From Lineus longissimus (lineage: Eukaryota; Nemertea; Pilidiophora; Heteronemertea; Lineidae), in the NCBI RefSeq assembly GCF_910592395.1, contig NC_088310.1, positions 9,431,501-9,495,500 of the forward strand: DNA of 64,000 nt, written 5' to 3'. The translations under genes and the position numbers were made by a program. Shown here one piece after another: positions 36,121 to 48,032 of the stretch. A model generated the notes under the pieces. It was not told the origin of the DNA. It saw only the letters and a program-made list of their open reading frames with translations, and searched no databases. Numbering within the stretch: position 1 is the first letter of the stretch; each line of letters opens with the position of its first letter.

Positions 36121-39100
36121 ATGGATCGAGTGGTAGTGCTGGTCGACATGGACTGTTTCTATGTCCAAGTTGAACAGAGATTGAATCCGGAGCTGAAAGG
36201 ACAGCCATGTGCAGTGGTGCAGTACAATACTTGGAAAGGAGGAGGGTGAGAGTAGTCTGTAACCGATGATTGTATGAACTTCTATAAAGGCCCACGCCAG
36301 TCATTAAAAAAATTTTGTAATTGAATTTGACTTTGAACATTTCTAATCCTAAATGATTTGCAACTGACTCTTATTTCTTCTTATCTGATGTTAAGAATCA
36401 TAGCCGTTGGATATGAAGCAAGAGCGTGTGGCGTGACGCGTCAGATGAGAGGGGATGAAGCCAAAGAAAAGTGTCCAAGTATTGTGCTGTGCCGAGTACC
36501 GGAGGTTAGGGGCAAGGCTGATCTGACGAGGTACAGATATTCCCTTACTACAAATGTCCGATAGCTTGATCTGAAATGTCCATGGTCCCTTTTACCTGAG
36601 TGTCAATGCTGTTGCAAGTAAAAGATCTCACATAGGTGGACAGTGCCCTACAGAATACTCCATACCTCCTGCTGAGAGTACATGTAGTTGCGTTCTGATT
36701 GCTAGAATAATTGATCAAGGACTCAGTACCAGTATTGTTCTTCCTCTCAGGTACCGCCAGGCGGGTGCAGAAGTTATCGAAGTACTCTGCAAGTTCAGTA
36801 AATGTGTGGAGAGAGCAAGCATAGACGAAGCCTACATTGATGTGACGACGGAAGTGGAGGCCCGGATGAAAGAACTCGCCCAGATAGAAGATCATCAATT
36901 GCCAAATACTTTCGTCGTCGGTTGGGAAGGAGATGAAAAAGACAAAGCTAAAGGGACTCCTGAGGGTAGCTATATATGCGGGCTAACATATTCTCATCTT
37001 TTGCAAAATTTGGAAAGGTGTCTTTATAAGATGTATGTTTTCTGGAAGAGGGAGGCTTCCCTGTCCAAGACAACCTCACCTTTTTCAGCAGCATGACATA
37101 GACAAACTACTGCTGTGTTGTCTGGTGTTCTGCTTCTGAATGTGAATGTGAATCTTTCTTGAGCAGTGCCTCTTGTGGTGGAGCTCTTTTTTCGGGCAAC
37201 AAAATGGGTGAGTTATGGGATCAGCCTGTAGTTTAATGTTCCTGACAGATGTGACAATGAAATCGATGTAACCTGACCCCATAACTCAGTCAGCAAAACT
37301 CGGCCACTCTACCACAAGAGGTGCTCATCTGGAAATAGGCAGTGTTGGTCTTAGTTGAAAGATAGTAGAATTACTCTTTTTTGTAATCATGTGATTTCTG
37401 AAGGAACTGAAACTGACTTGTGCAACGTGTTGTTATTGTTTCATTCAGAGCAACGTGCAATGGGTATGAGGAATTGGTTGAGGTACCTGTATGAGAACCG
37501 TGAGGTCACGTACCACGAGCAGAGACTGACTGTAGCTGCGGTGATGGTGGAGGAGATTCGACAAGCTGTCTACACAGAGACGGGCTTCAGATGTTCAGCT
37601 GGCGTAGCTCATAACAAGGTACGTTTCATGTTAAACTTATGACAGGACCAAAACGTAAAATCCTGCCATCAAACACCAACTTAATAAGTGCAAAAATTTC
37701 ATTTATGCAGTTGCATTAAATTTCAGCAGCGTATGCAGTTGATCGCAAAGTGAAAATGAGCATTTCGCAAAATTTTAGTGTCGTGAAAAAACATGATTAA
37801 AGACCCACCCTTCCCTATAGATAGTGGAGGTGAACAGATCTGCTTGCCATTTCATGTTTGAGCAACAAAGAGATATGTTCTCATGGTTCATCATGCAATG
37901 CATTACTGTACTGTTCACAATAAAGCCACCTGGATGAGTCAACGCAAACCAACCTGATCGGATTTCTCCTCTTTTACAGTACATTAATAACAACCTGTTG
38001 CTTGCCAGACAGTCTATTTTCAATAATTTAATGGGGTTTTCATCTTTTGTTGTGAAACAAACCTTAGTTGTTGACATTATTCCAGATGCTGTCGAAGTTA
38101 GTCTGTGGATTTCACAAGCCTAATCGCCAGACTGTCCTGCCTCAGTCATCTGTGCAGAAACTTTTCCAGACATTACCGGTTAGGAAAATGTAAGATTTTC
38201 AATCAATTTCATGAGACAGATACATCAGGAATTGGACTGAGTGATTTCATATGACAGATACCTTTGGAGTTGGACTATAACTTTCATCATTTATGTAAAA
38301 AGTATATCTTTACAAATCATGGCGTCAAAATTTCTGAAATCTGTAAGGTCATAATGTGTAAGATACGCAAATGATCTGAGGTGGCTTAGTCAAAATATAG
38401 ACACATTTTCAAATGTTCTACGTGTCTTTATTTTGAGCTACATTAAAAAAATGTTTTAGTAAAAAGACTACTTTGGCTTTTGCTAATTAAACGTGCTAAG
38501 CTTCCTCAATGATACACTGGAACCTTTCTTAGGAATCACCTCTCTATTAAGGACACACTCTCTATCATGGACACTGTAATTGGTGATTGCAAACTTGTCA
38601 TTTCCATAGAATTTGGCTTCTTTGATCAGGACACCTCTCAATTATGAACAGAATTCATGGATTTGTCCTAAGGGCGTCCACAATAGAGAGGTTCTACTGT
38701 ATCCTACTCCTGTATTTTTTCCATTGCAGACGTCATTTGGGAGGTAAACTTGGTGTCAGTCTGGTTGAGCAGCTCGACATTGAGTTCATGGATGATATTC
38801 GTAGGTTTTCTGATCAGCAGTTGAAACAACTATTTGGAGAAAAAACTGGGTGCGTGTAACTTTGGCTTCTTGGAACATTGGTTTCCTGCATATTTTCTAG
38901 CATGTGTTTCTTTAAATTGCATTGAAAGCTGTGGATGTTTTTTCACCTGAAACGCGAGGCAAGATTGCTGCTTGAATTATTTGAAAACAACCTAGAAGAA
39001 TTTATTTATAATTGAAAACAAAGCAATTGTGAATCAAACATATGTCAAATGGCTTGAAATTAAATGATACTGTCAGTGGAAAGTTGTTTATAATTAATCA

Positions 39101-42100
39101 AGTTCAAAGAAAATATCTGATATTGATGAAATGGATGGAAGAACTCATTAGTCAGAACCAATCCTTTCCAGGTCATGGTTGTACGAGGTTTGCCGTGGCA
39201 TTGAGAATGAGCCAGTGTCCGCTCGTCAGCTGCCCAAGTCGATTGGTTGCAGTAAGAACTTCCGAGGCAAGACCGCCTTGGACACCAAGGACAAGGTGAA
39301 GCACTGGCTCGGGGAACTCTGTGGAGAGCTCGAGGAGAGGTTGACAAAAGATAAAGAAGATGTGAGTGTTCAGGCATACTCCTACATGTATAATTAGGCG
39401 GCAATTTGGTTTATGGCCTAGTGATTCTGTCTTATGTCCCGAGATGAATTTCCAAGTACTCCTTCGAAAACTTTAAATCAGTGCCACGATAAGCAGAGTT
39501 TTAAACATATTTTCCGGATTGTGAGGCTTCTGATTCATGTCCAGGTCCTGAATTAGTATGGAAGAGCTCCAGTTTGAATAGCCCTCATTGGTTAAAGAAG
39601 CTGTATCATGTTTCACACTTGGATAAGATCTTATGCTCTCCCTGGCTGAACTTCCAAGGAACATCAGGGAATCAGAGTCTGTGGACATTTTCAAAAAGAG
39701 ACTAAAGGGACACCTGTTTTTGTAGACATTTGTGAACTTTTTAACAGCGCCGTGAGCACCATTTCCATGGTGGATCTGGCGCTATACAAGACTCCGTATT
39801 GATTGATTGATTGATTGAAAGTCCCCATTGAAAGTGCTTAGAAATCAAGGGGATTTGACTTGCCTAAGGTCACAGGCTGTGTCTGCCACATGTGTAAAAC
39901 CATGTCTAAAATATGTGTTGGACACCTTGTCATGTTTTTTACCTGAGATCAAGGTTTTCAGTTACTTGGAGTAGTGACATTTAGTCTAAAAATCGATGCT
40001 TTTTGAAAGATTTCCTGCTCTAATCACTGTCTTTGACATTCATCTCTTACAGAATTGTCGCATAGCAAAACATGTGACAATCAGCATACGATACATGGCT
40101 GACCCGCAACCGATCACAGCCTCCAGGTCATGTGCCCTTTCTACGTACAGCGGGAAGAAGATAGCAGACGACGCCTACCTTCTGCTGCAGAAGTTTAATA
40201 CTGCTCCTGTTCACCAGATGGCGTGGTAAGTTGTTGGCAGAGTGAAAATAGACTGGTATCCTGTCCCGTTGATATGAGTGTCAAATATTATAAACTGTCC
40301 GATTTTTGCGAATAACCTAACATAGATTCGCAAAAATATAAATTGCAAAAAGACAACTGACTTCAATTTATAAAAAGTTATACTTTTTCAGAAATTTCCC
40401 AAATATTGTCCAAGGCCTAATCTGTCCAAGGCATAATCAGTCCTAGGCATAATGCCGTCTACAACATTGATGATCAGCAATGATCAAGTAATTTTCTGAT
40501 GAAGTCTTACGTAGTGAACAAGAGAAAATTTAAAGGAAATTTGATTTATGAACTTAGTTTGTGACAACGTAAACTTTGGATCGTTTAATGACTCTAACCC
40601 TCTTTCTCTCAATAGGACACCTGTCATCATATGTCTTGGACTGTCAGCTGGGAAGTTTCAAGATTCACTGGATTCGACCAATGCAAATATCACTAGTTTC
40701 ATGTCGCAAAACCCAAACACGAGCGCGTTCTTTGGCTCTAAAATGACACCTTCGCCCGGTGTGGACAAAAAGGAGAAGAGGGGTAGTCTGGTGAGTCTTT
40801 TTAGCCAAGCGAGAAAGTCTTCTGTTACGTCCAACGTAGGACTTGATTGTGACTCAGAGGAGGACAGCAGTGAGATTGTTCCTGGTTGTTCTAGGCATGA
40901 AAAGACGTCTTTGGATGAGAGTTCTAATATGAGTGATGGATTAAAAACAACTAGTGTGACGGACAAATCGAATTCGACGCCAAAAAAAGGAAAGTCAAAG
41001 TCATTCTTTGCCAGTTTTATGGCAAGGAAAGTTGGTAGTTCTGGATCAAATTGTGAACATTCGTCACTGGATTCTCTGGGCGTTGACAACGAGTCTGATC
41101 CTGTTACTGTGATAAATGGTGCTATTCATTCTGAAACTGCCCTAAAAGAGGGCGCCAGTGCCGAGGATTGCTCTGAAACTGATAACGATTCTTGCCTTCC
41201 GGCAAAAGCATGCGCTGCTTTGAAGGGAGATGCCAGTCTGAACAGTTTAGAAAACGTTGAGCTGGCTTCTAAGCAGCAAGGGGTCAGTTCAAAGAAAAAG
41301 GCAAAATCGTTCTTTGATTCGTACATGTCAAGAAAAGATAATCGGGAATTGTCAGATTTAGAACAGGATGTTGTTTGCGAGAAAGGGTGTTCTGTCTTGA
41401 GTAGTGATGTGATAAATACATCTAGTTTAAGGACTAATGTCACATGTTCTGAGAGAGGGTCAAGAGGGGCAAAAATATCCAAGCATGTTGTAAAAGATGT
41501 AGCACCTGTGGCAAGCATTAGCGCTCACATAGAATCCACAGGCTCCATAACTGATGCAATTGATGAAGTAGACTCTGTTAGAACTAAAAGTGCAACGTCG
41601 GTAGTGACTTTAGGTACTGATGAAAGTTCCAATGATTCCGTTTATAGCGCATATTCTGTCGATGAAATAGACATGGGTGTGTTTGATAGTTTGCCATGGG
41701 ACATACAAGCCGAGATTCGTGAGTTTAATAAGAGGAAAATACTGGAGGAGAAGAAAAAGGCAAAAGGTTTGAAGAAGTTCTTTCAGGATGGTTCAAAATC
41801 GAAATCTGTTGTGAAGATTTGTAAAAGTGTCAGTAACAATGTTGAGAAGTCGAGTGCTGTAGGTCGTAAATCTGACACCTCTGACGGTGATTTGCATTCA
41901 ATAGATAAAGGTTCTGATAGTATTGTTGTAGGTTCTCAGGAAACAATTTCTAATTCACAGGTGACCGAGTTATCTGCTAGTGGTGTACACAGAAAGTACG
42001 AAACTCCTCGTTCTAAATCTAAATCTGGCAAAAATAAGATCCAGTCTGTTCCGTTGGTTGTTATAGATGATGAATCATCAAATGCGGTGTTAGGTGACGA

Positions 42101-42431
42101 GGCATCTAAAAATGTTACTATAGCAACTGATGAGGCAGCTAACAGTGTTACTATAGCAACTGACGAGGCAGCTAACACTGTTGCTATAGTAACCGATGAA
42201 TCAAAATGTCCAAAATGTGGCCAGATGATCCCAGCTTGGGATTTGCCTGAGCATGAAGACTACCACTTTGCTTTAGATCTACAGAACCAGACACAGGGCC
42301 CACCGCAGCAAAGACTCATGAATTCTAGTGGTCCTATCAAACGGAAAGGTAGTACGGCTGCTCAGAGCCATAGCAAGAAAGCTAAGAAAGGGAAAGGTAT
42401 TGGGGCGTTGGATAAGTTCTTTAAACATTAA
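36121..42431 (+). CDS. POLH: DNA polymerase eta (Y-family translesion polymerase)
   Basis: Nine coding exons: 36121-36245, 36396-36530, 36751-36965, 37449-37618, 38086-38189, 38730-38849, 39172-39361, 40053-40225 and 40616-42431. They total 3048 nt (1015 aa). The catalytic core (residues 1 to about 410) follows animal Pol eta closely: LVDMDCFYVQVEQR with metal ligands D9 and D11-M10, the steric region around ERASIDEAY with D112 and E113, the thumb KLVCGFHKPNRQT, and the little-finger start PKSIGCSKNF at 311-320. Known role: accurate bypass of UV cyclobutane dimers at stalled forks. The last exon alone encodes 605 residues of disordered tail with a UBM-like motif (766-778), a C2H2 UBZ finger (C942, C945, H957, H961, contact residue D959) and a C-terminal PIP-like LDKFF. 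Human Pol eta is 713 aa, so the tail is about 300 aa longer. The start has A at -3 and G at +4. Frames are intact. Confidence 0.97.
37161..37325. mobile_element. Foldback element in POLH intron 3
   Basis: GAGCAGTGCCTCTTGTGGT at the left is complementary to ACCACAAGAGGTGCTC at the right. An inner pair (GAGTTATGGG and CCCATAACTC) extends the stem. Confidence 0.65.
38513..38701 (+). mobile_element. MITE family B copy in POLH intron 5
   Basis: TACACTGGAACCTTTCTTAG to GAGAGGTTCTACTGTA with the family core. It ends 28 bp before POLH exon 6, leaving only a short polypyrimidine tract between element and acceptor. Confidence 0.8.
39645..39822 (+). mobile_element. 5'-truncated non-LTR retrotransposon tail in POLH intron 7
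   Basis: LPRNIRESESVDIFKKRLK and GHLFL precede a TAG at 39725, the same kind of reverse transcriptase C-terminus as at 25.7 kb. The 3' UTR that follows contains GGCGCTATACAAGACTCC and ends in (TTGA)n at 39802-39822. The left boundary is uncertain. Confidence 0.7.
40616..42431 (+). other. POLH: POLH last coding exon: 605-residue regulatory tail
   Basis: One uninterrupted exon encodes residues 411-1015. The first part finishes the little finger; the rest is Ser/Lys-rich and probably disordered. It carries Phe-Phe pairs at 449/450, 541/542, 643/644, 799/800 and 1012/1013. The 541 and 643 sites are clearly related to each other (KSFFASFMARK and KSFFDSYMSRK). The UBM-like GVFDSLPWDIQAEI lies at 765-778. 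Three 11-residue repeats with the core ATDEAAN precede the UBZ finger at about 940-965. The protein ends LDKFFKH. Confidence 0.9.
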
Positions 42432-42678
42432 GAATGACAGGGAAAGATTGTACATCTACAATACGATATTTGGTCTTTGGACTAAAAATTTGGGACGTTC
42501 CATTTTAAGCTCCAACCCTTGAACCCTGGGTTCTGGTGATGAATGACAGGGAAAGAGTGTACCGGTACATCTCCAATGGTACAACCCAATTTGTAGAGCC
42601 ATTCATTGTAGATTGTGTCATCTTGACAAATTGGATGAAGAAGGAAAACCATGCTCTCGGAGATGATCTGATAATTTC

Positions 42679-42841
42679 AAGTATAACCTTTCTATGAAGG
42701 ACACCTTCTTGACTGACAGGTGCTATCCTTAATAGAGAGGTGTCCTGATTAGAGAAGTTGAATTGAACGGAAACAACCAATTTGGGACCAGAACTATTGT
42801 CCTTGATAGAGAGGGTGTCTGCTTAGGGAGGTTCCATTGTC
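42679..42841 (-). mobile_element. MITE family B copy in the POLH 3' UTR
   Basis: AGTATAACCTTTCTATGAAG to TTAGGGAGGTTCCATTGT with the family core in reverse (GAACGGAAACAACCAATTTG). It lies between the POLH stop codon and AATAAA at 43014. Confidence 0.7.
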
Positions 42842-43013
42842 TGAGGAACTTATCATTTTGTCAATTAATGCCACTATTTCTTATATTTCAAAATTTTTTC
42901 AATGTTTTATCAATAACGCTGCCTGTTCTTTGATGTACACTGCAAGTTTGAGAGCTTTTTCTCTCGCATACGGTATTTTATGCGCTTGTACGATAACAAT
43001 GTGTCATTTTGAA

Positions 43014-43019
43014 AATAAA
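43014..43019 (+). terminator. POLH polyadenylation signal (AATAAA)
   Basis: AATAAA occurs 583 bp after the POLH stop codon in an AT-rich stretch. It is the first canonical signal seen downstream. The predicted 3' UTR contains a complete short inverted-repeat element (42679-42841). Confidence 0.55.
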
Positions 43020-43633
43020 ATATTTCTCCACAAAACTTTTTGTCTTACTATCTACTTGTCTACTTACAAGTACAAATACTTGTTGAGCGAGATATCAAAT
43101 GAAAGTACACTGGTTGTGAAGTGATCAGAAATATGTGGGACATAGTCAAATATATGTGATATATTCTTCTCCGAGACCAAAATGTCACCCTCCCACAAAA
43201 TGGATGGATGAAAGCAGTTGTGTGAATGAGTCTATTTGCCTGCCGTCGATTTTCCTCTGGAATCTAAACGCTCCCTGAAAATGATGAATTGGATGTTGAG
43301 GTTCTGATGAATGGCTTGGTCATTGTCAACGTCCGACGGAGGAAGGACAGGGCCATAACTGTCCTTGTGGTGGGTTTGTGTCTGCATGTGTCCCTCCATC
43401 TGCATAGCTCCTGAATGGCCTGGTGGATGAACAGCACAAATTCTTTTATAGGTTACGGTAAAAAAATGTGCAGATCACTTAATTCTTGATTCGTCTGTAG
43501 CAGCTAAGTGTTTCCCTAATACATGTAAAGGCAAAAGTCAGGAAAGATATTATCGCCATTCCCGTTGTGATAATTATTGCCAACTTCATTGGGACTATCA
43601 TCACGTAAGTGGCCGTAAAATGTCTTCAGATCT

Positions 43634-43805
43634 GCAGTAAAACCTGTCTGTTAGGGTCGCCCTTTGGACTGACCAGTGATGTCTGTGATAGAGAGGTGTC
43701 CTGATTACAGAGGTCGGTTTTAATGGAAATGACAGGTAATGGGTCATCAGGCAGTTTCTTGTTTAATAGGGGTCCACAAAGACTAAAGAGAGTTTCCAGT
43801 GTGTA
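43634..43805 (-). mobile_element. MITE family B copy, diverged
   Basis: GCAGTAAAACCTGTCTGTTA to GAGAGTTTCCAGTGT, with GAGAGGTGTCCTGATTACAG inside. It lies in the POLH-RNF216 intergenic region. Confidence 0.65.
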
Positions 43806-44395
43806 CATGGTTGTGACTTTGTCTCTTTCTGGCACAATCTCACCTCACGATAGTCATCTACTGACTAGAATAAGTAACTTATAAAGAGAAATGGGAATCT
43901 AGTTTAAGAATGACTGCAGTAGCAATTCAGATCTATTGTCGGGGGATTTAAAACTCCCGGTACTCAAACTCCGCATGCACTCGGTAATCTCCGGTGACCT
44001 TATTTACAATCCGAAAGTTTCCGAACGAGCAATGCTGACATCGCGAGACGTGCATGTGATGTTGTTGTTGCAGCCACATTTATTATGCGGAAAAAAGCAC
44101 CGGGAAGGTTTCATTCTTGTATACAAATGATGTACGTGAATTCCATGATTTACCTGATGGTAATGGTCCATAAGTCATCGTTTTATTGGCTTCCGTTTGT
44201 TGATAATCCGATGTCGAAGATCGTCAAAAAAACTGACGTCGGAATGGTCAGTGTGAGTGTCGTGTGTGTAGCATGTATTGTTAATTGTACCTGTGTGTGT
44301 ACGTGCAGATATCTGCATGATGTTGTGATGTCTGGTGATGTCATGATGACCCACATTTGTTGGCGTGCTGCAGGCATTGTACAAAACAAGAATTG

Positions 44396-44747
44396 GTGAA
44401 AATGCTGGTTGGAGGTTGTTAAAAAGAACTCCCAAAGTGAAAGTAGCCCAGCCATAGCCATGCATCATAGGGCAGGCGTAGTTGAACCAAAGTCGAGAAG
44501 TGTACCGATGAGGTGAAAATGCTGGTTGGAGGTTGTTGAAAAGAACTCTCAAAGTGAAAGTAGCCCAGCCATGCCCATAGCCATAGGGCAGGCGTAGTTG
44601 AACCAAAGTCGAGAAGTGTACAGATGAGGTGAAAATGCTGGTTGGAGGTTGTTAAATTAAAAAGAACACTCGAAGTGAAAATAGCCAAGCCATGCCCATA
44701 GCCATAGGGCAGGCGTACTTGAACCAAAGTCGAGAAGTGTACAGATG
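44396..44747 (+). repeat. Three tandem copies of a 117-bp unit upstream of RNF216-like
   Basis: Units start GTGAAAATGCTGGTTGGAGG at 44396, 44513 and 44629, and end GAGAAGTGTACAGATGA. They differ by small indels. The array ends about 70 bp before the acceptor of the start-codon exon. Confidence 0.88.
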
Positions 44748-44815
44748 AAGAGTTTGTTTTTTGTCTGTGATAATGAATGCAATTAACTTTTGAAATGATA
44801 CTCTTGTCTTTCCAG

Positions 44816-44839
44816 CTGATGTTAGACTAATACAACGGT
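44816..44839 (+). promoter_or_regulatory. RNF216-like 5' UTR at the start-codon exon
   Basis: A polypyrimidine tract and CAG acceptor (TCTTTCCAG) end at about 44815, 24 bp before the ATG. The gene therefore probably has an upstream noncoding first exon. A GC-richer stretch at 43,960-44,080 is the likeliest promoter area, but no start site can be read. Confidence 0.4.
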
Positions 44840-47800
44840 ATGATGGACGAGACCCGCAAGCGCCCCTACGTCGATGATGTTCCGAATGGATCAGCTGATA
44901 TCAACTTTGAGACGGGCACGCTGGAGGAGCGACAGTCACCCCGAAAGCGTCGACGTCACTCTTCTGGATGCTCTCTAGACTTAAATAGTGATGACGTGAA
45001 TGGCATTGGCAACAAGACAGTAAGCTTTACTTTGAAGAGTGACAGCGACAGCGAAGCTGAGTCCGGCTGGAACAATGCTGAAATAGCAAGTGTCACCTCT
45101 CCTCTCGAGACACCTGTTGAATATGTGGAAAGTCGTTTATTATTCAACCCGGTTGACTTTGCTAAAGATTTGGCATTGAAAGCCTTCCGCAGAGTTGATT
45201 CGACTGCTTCGGAACTCAACTGTTTAGCGGATCCAAATTTGAGTGAGAATGTTGTGGAGACACCGGATGATGCGATTGCAAGAGATCCGTTCTCTTCCCT
45301 TGGAAGTCGGGGGTTTATTAGAACGGAGGGCATTGGAATTGGATCTGATACAAAGCGTCTGGTTTCTACTCCAGGCAGTGACGTTCTGTCCCCTAGTGAC
45401 ATTTTCAAGGGGAATTTGCATGCTTTGAAAAGCCATGACAACACTATGAAAGAGCGTTTTGTTAAGCCGGTTGTTTCCAAACAGTCTTCAAATGATTTGG
45501 AGTGGATTGACGCGTGTCCAGATTGGCTACGTGATGATTACTTCGATAAAGAGATGGCTAAGATAGATTCTGGTTTGCCACGGCAGAGTAGTAAGCTCTC
45601 TTTGGTAGATAAGGCAGAGGAGAATCCACCTCTTTTGTCTAGTGATGATGCCCCCAGTAGAGATAAGTTTGAGACAATTGTTGCAGAGCCTGAATCCAGA
45701 GAGTTCAGCAGGAGGGAAAGAAAGAAATCGGTCACGCTGGTAGTACTGCCTGCTGAAAGTGACGAACTGGATGATGATACGACATCTGCCAACAGCCTTG
45801 GTGTTTTTGAACCAGATAAGGACTTAATTGATGCTCAGAGTTCAGCTTCGAGACCAAAACGCAAAAAGTTGAAAATTCGCAGACGACATTGTAGCCGGGG
45901 TAAAATGGGTCCACCCGCGTATTACAGGAATCAACCAAGTCATGTTGAAGATGGTGAAGAATCGAGAGAGGATGAGGAGGTTTTTGCCAAAGAGCAAGAT
46001 TTCTCACTGAAGGGCCGGGGGAAGAACTGGCCACCGCCTAACGTGCCTAAGTACCAGGCCCAAGCAGCTGTCTCTACTGACGCTCCGCCTGAGGCCTCGC
46101 GGCTGATTGACGATGCTTCTAGTACTCAAGAATATGAACTGTCCTTAAGTCAAGAAAATACAACAAGCGAGGTTCTGTCCGTTCGTGATCAGAATCATAA
46201 TGACGATATGCATTTGAACTCCATGCCAAGTTACAGCAATGAAAAGGAGAAACCGGTTGAAGTTACAGCTGGAGGACATGGTACTGCTGATGAGCAGCCC
46301 AAGCCCAAGGATTCAGAAACAAGCTGTTCTAGCGTTGGTGGACTTGACATTGGCCCAGCCGAAATATCCGAGGAACAAATCCGGACGGATGCTCCGGTAT
46401 CCGTTGATGTGCCGGAAGTAGATATCGGCGATGGTCAATTAAATTTTGAGAGGGATGTGGGAACTGAGGGAAGAAAACCACAACTTGATGTTATGGGGAG
46501 TGAAAAACTTGAAACGGTGCCAATGGAGGAAGGTTCCAATTTGGAGTCGAATGTTGTCAGCGACGCAACTCCATATGAAGAGGTTGATGCAGCTGTCGTC
46601 AACTCTGGCAACGAGACGAATCCTTCAACTTCTGTCACAACTAGTCCTGGGGCACCGAATATCACTCGGTCTACTTCCAAGTTATCCCTTGCAAAGATTG
46701 CATCATTGCAACGAGATGCGCAGAATATTGCCAATATTTTGGGTGGGTCGAACGTTGATGTGATTTATGAAAAGTTAAATGAACGGCGAAAAGAGGATAA
46801 TAGGGTCGAGGCAGTTATGAATGACATTTTGGAGGGGAATATTGTAGTCGAGGATAGGTCAGGCAATGAGGGAAGTGCTATTGAAGGGGTTTTGAATACT
46901 GTGGGTACGTCAGTTGGAGAAGAGGAAGTGGACATTTTGGCTGATACAGAGGTCATTCTGAAAAAGCTTCAGACCGAACATGGCATTGAGGATGTGGATC
47001 CAAATGAAGTGTTTGGATTGGTGGAAGCAAGTGCAGAGTTTGTGAATGGTCGCACTAATCGCATAAATCGGGTTATTTCTGGAATCTTATCTGGGAGACA
47101 AACTGACAATCGGACGGTCCATGACATTAAAAACAATGACGATGAGGATTTATTTTTGCATGATGTTGATCAGCTTGTTAAAAAGTTTCCAAACGTCGAC
47201 CAATTCCAGATCTATACTTTGCTGGATGCGCATCGCGGAGAGAATGATAGGGTCGATGTTGTCCAAAATGAACTTACAAACGGTCGAGCGCCTGTGGAAA
47301 ATTCAGGCGTCAAGGAGGTGGCTGCGGCCGAGGTTGTCAATCAAGACCCCCTGTATGACGACATGATACGGGTTGCCAGGTTGTTCCCGCACAAAGATAG
47401 AAATGAAATCTATGCATATTTAGAGGCTCACCATGAGGAGGCCGATCGGGTACAAGTTGTCACGGAGGAATTTTTGAGGATGTCACAGGAAGGAGAAGAT
47501 GTGGAAGTTATGCGAGGAGAAGAGCCTGCTCCAGCATCAAGACCACCATCGGCTACTGCAGCATCTGAGTCGAGAGATACTCTAGATATCTCTCTTGAAG
47601 AACAGGTTCAGAATCTCTCGGCAATATTCCCAGATTGTGATCCGAATTATCTTTATGAACAACTTGAAGTCTTGAAAAACGACCCCGAGCGTGTCAAAAA
47701 TCTAGCGTCCACCTTGTTTGATCGGAGGACTTATCCGAAGAAAAAGGATGTGTTGGAAGAGCAACGGAAACACGAAGACCGCCTCAAAGTTTGTGGGATG

Positions 47801-48032
47801 TTGAGTACATTCAGACTAAATGAGTTTTTAGAGTTGTTCCCTGATCCTGTTGCAGTCTTCTGTAGTGAGGAGAAATCTGTGTCGGAGTCCTACAAGAAGC
47901 ACGTCTATGTCCATCTGATGAACACCTTCCCCTATCTCCGGGAGGAACATATCAAAACGACGATGGAGAAACACACGGGTCATCTGACGACAACGTTAAA
48001 AGAACTCGAGGAAGAGGTGGCAAATGGTGATC
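44840..48032 (+). other. RNF216: RNF216-like first coding exon with tandem CUE-like modules
   Basis: This 3193-nt exon must end at 48032, where GAT C is followed by the donor GTGAGT. Reading on reaches a stop at 48077-48079 and would lose the RBR. Five related helical segments, each with a hydrophobic N-terminal helix, a central Asn/Asp turn and a Tyr/Phe-Leu helix, start near residues 619, 703, 775, 840 and 919. Examples are LVKKFPNVDQFQIYTLLDAH and LSAIFPDCDPNYLYEQLEVL. A further conserved helical region (FLELFPDPVAVF) begins just after. Confidence 0.8.

Noticed and set aside
35852-36340. 162-codon minus-strand frame
   Set aside because: It runs antisense through POLH exon 1 and its leader; shadow of the real gene.
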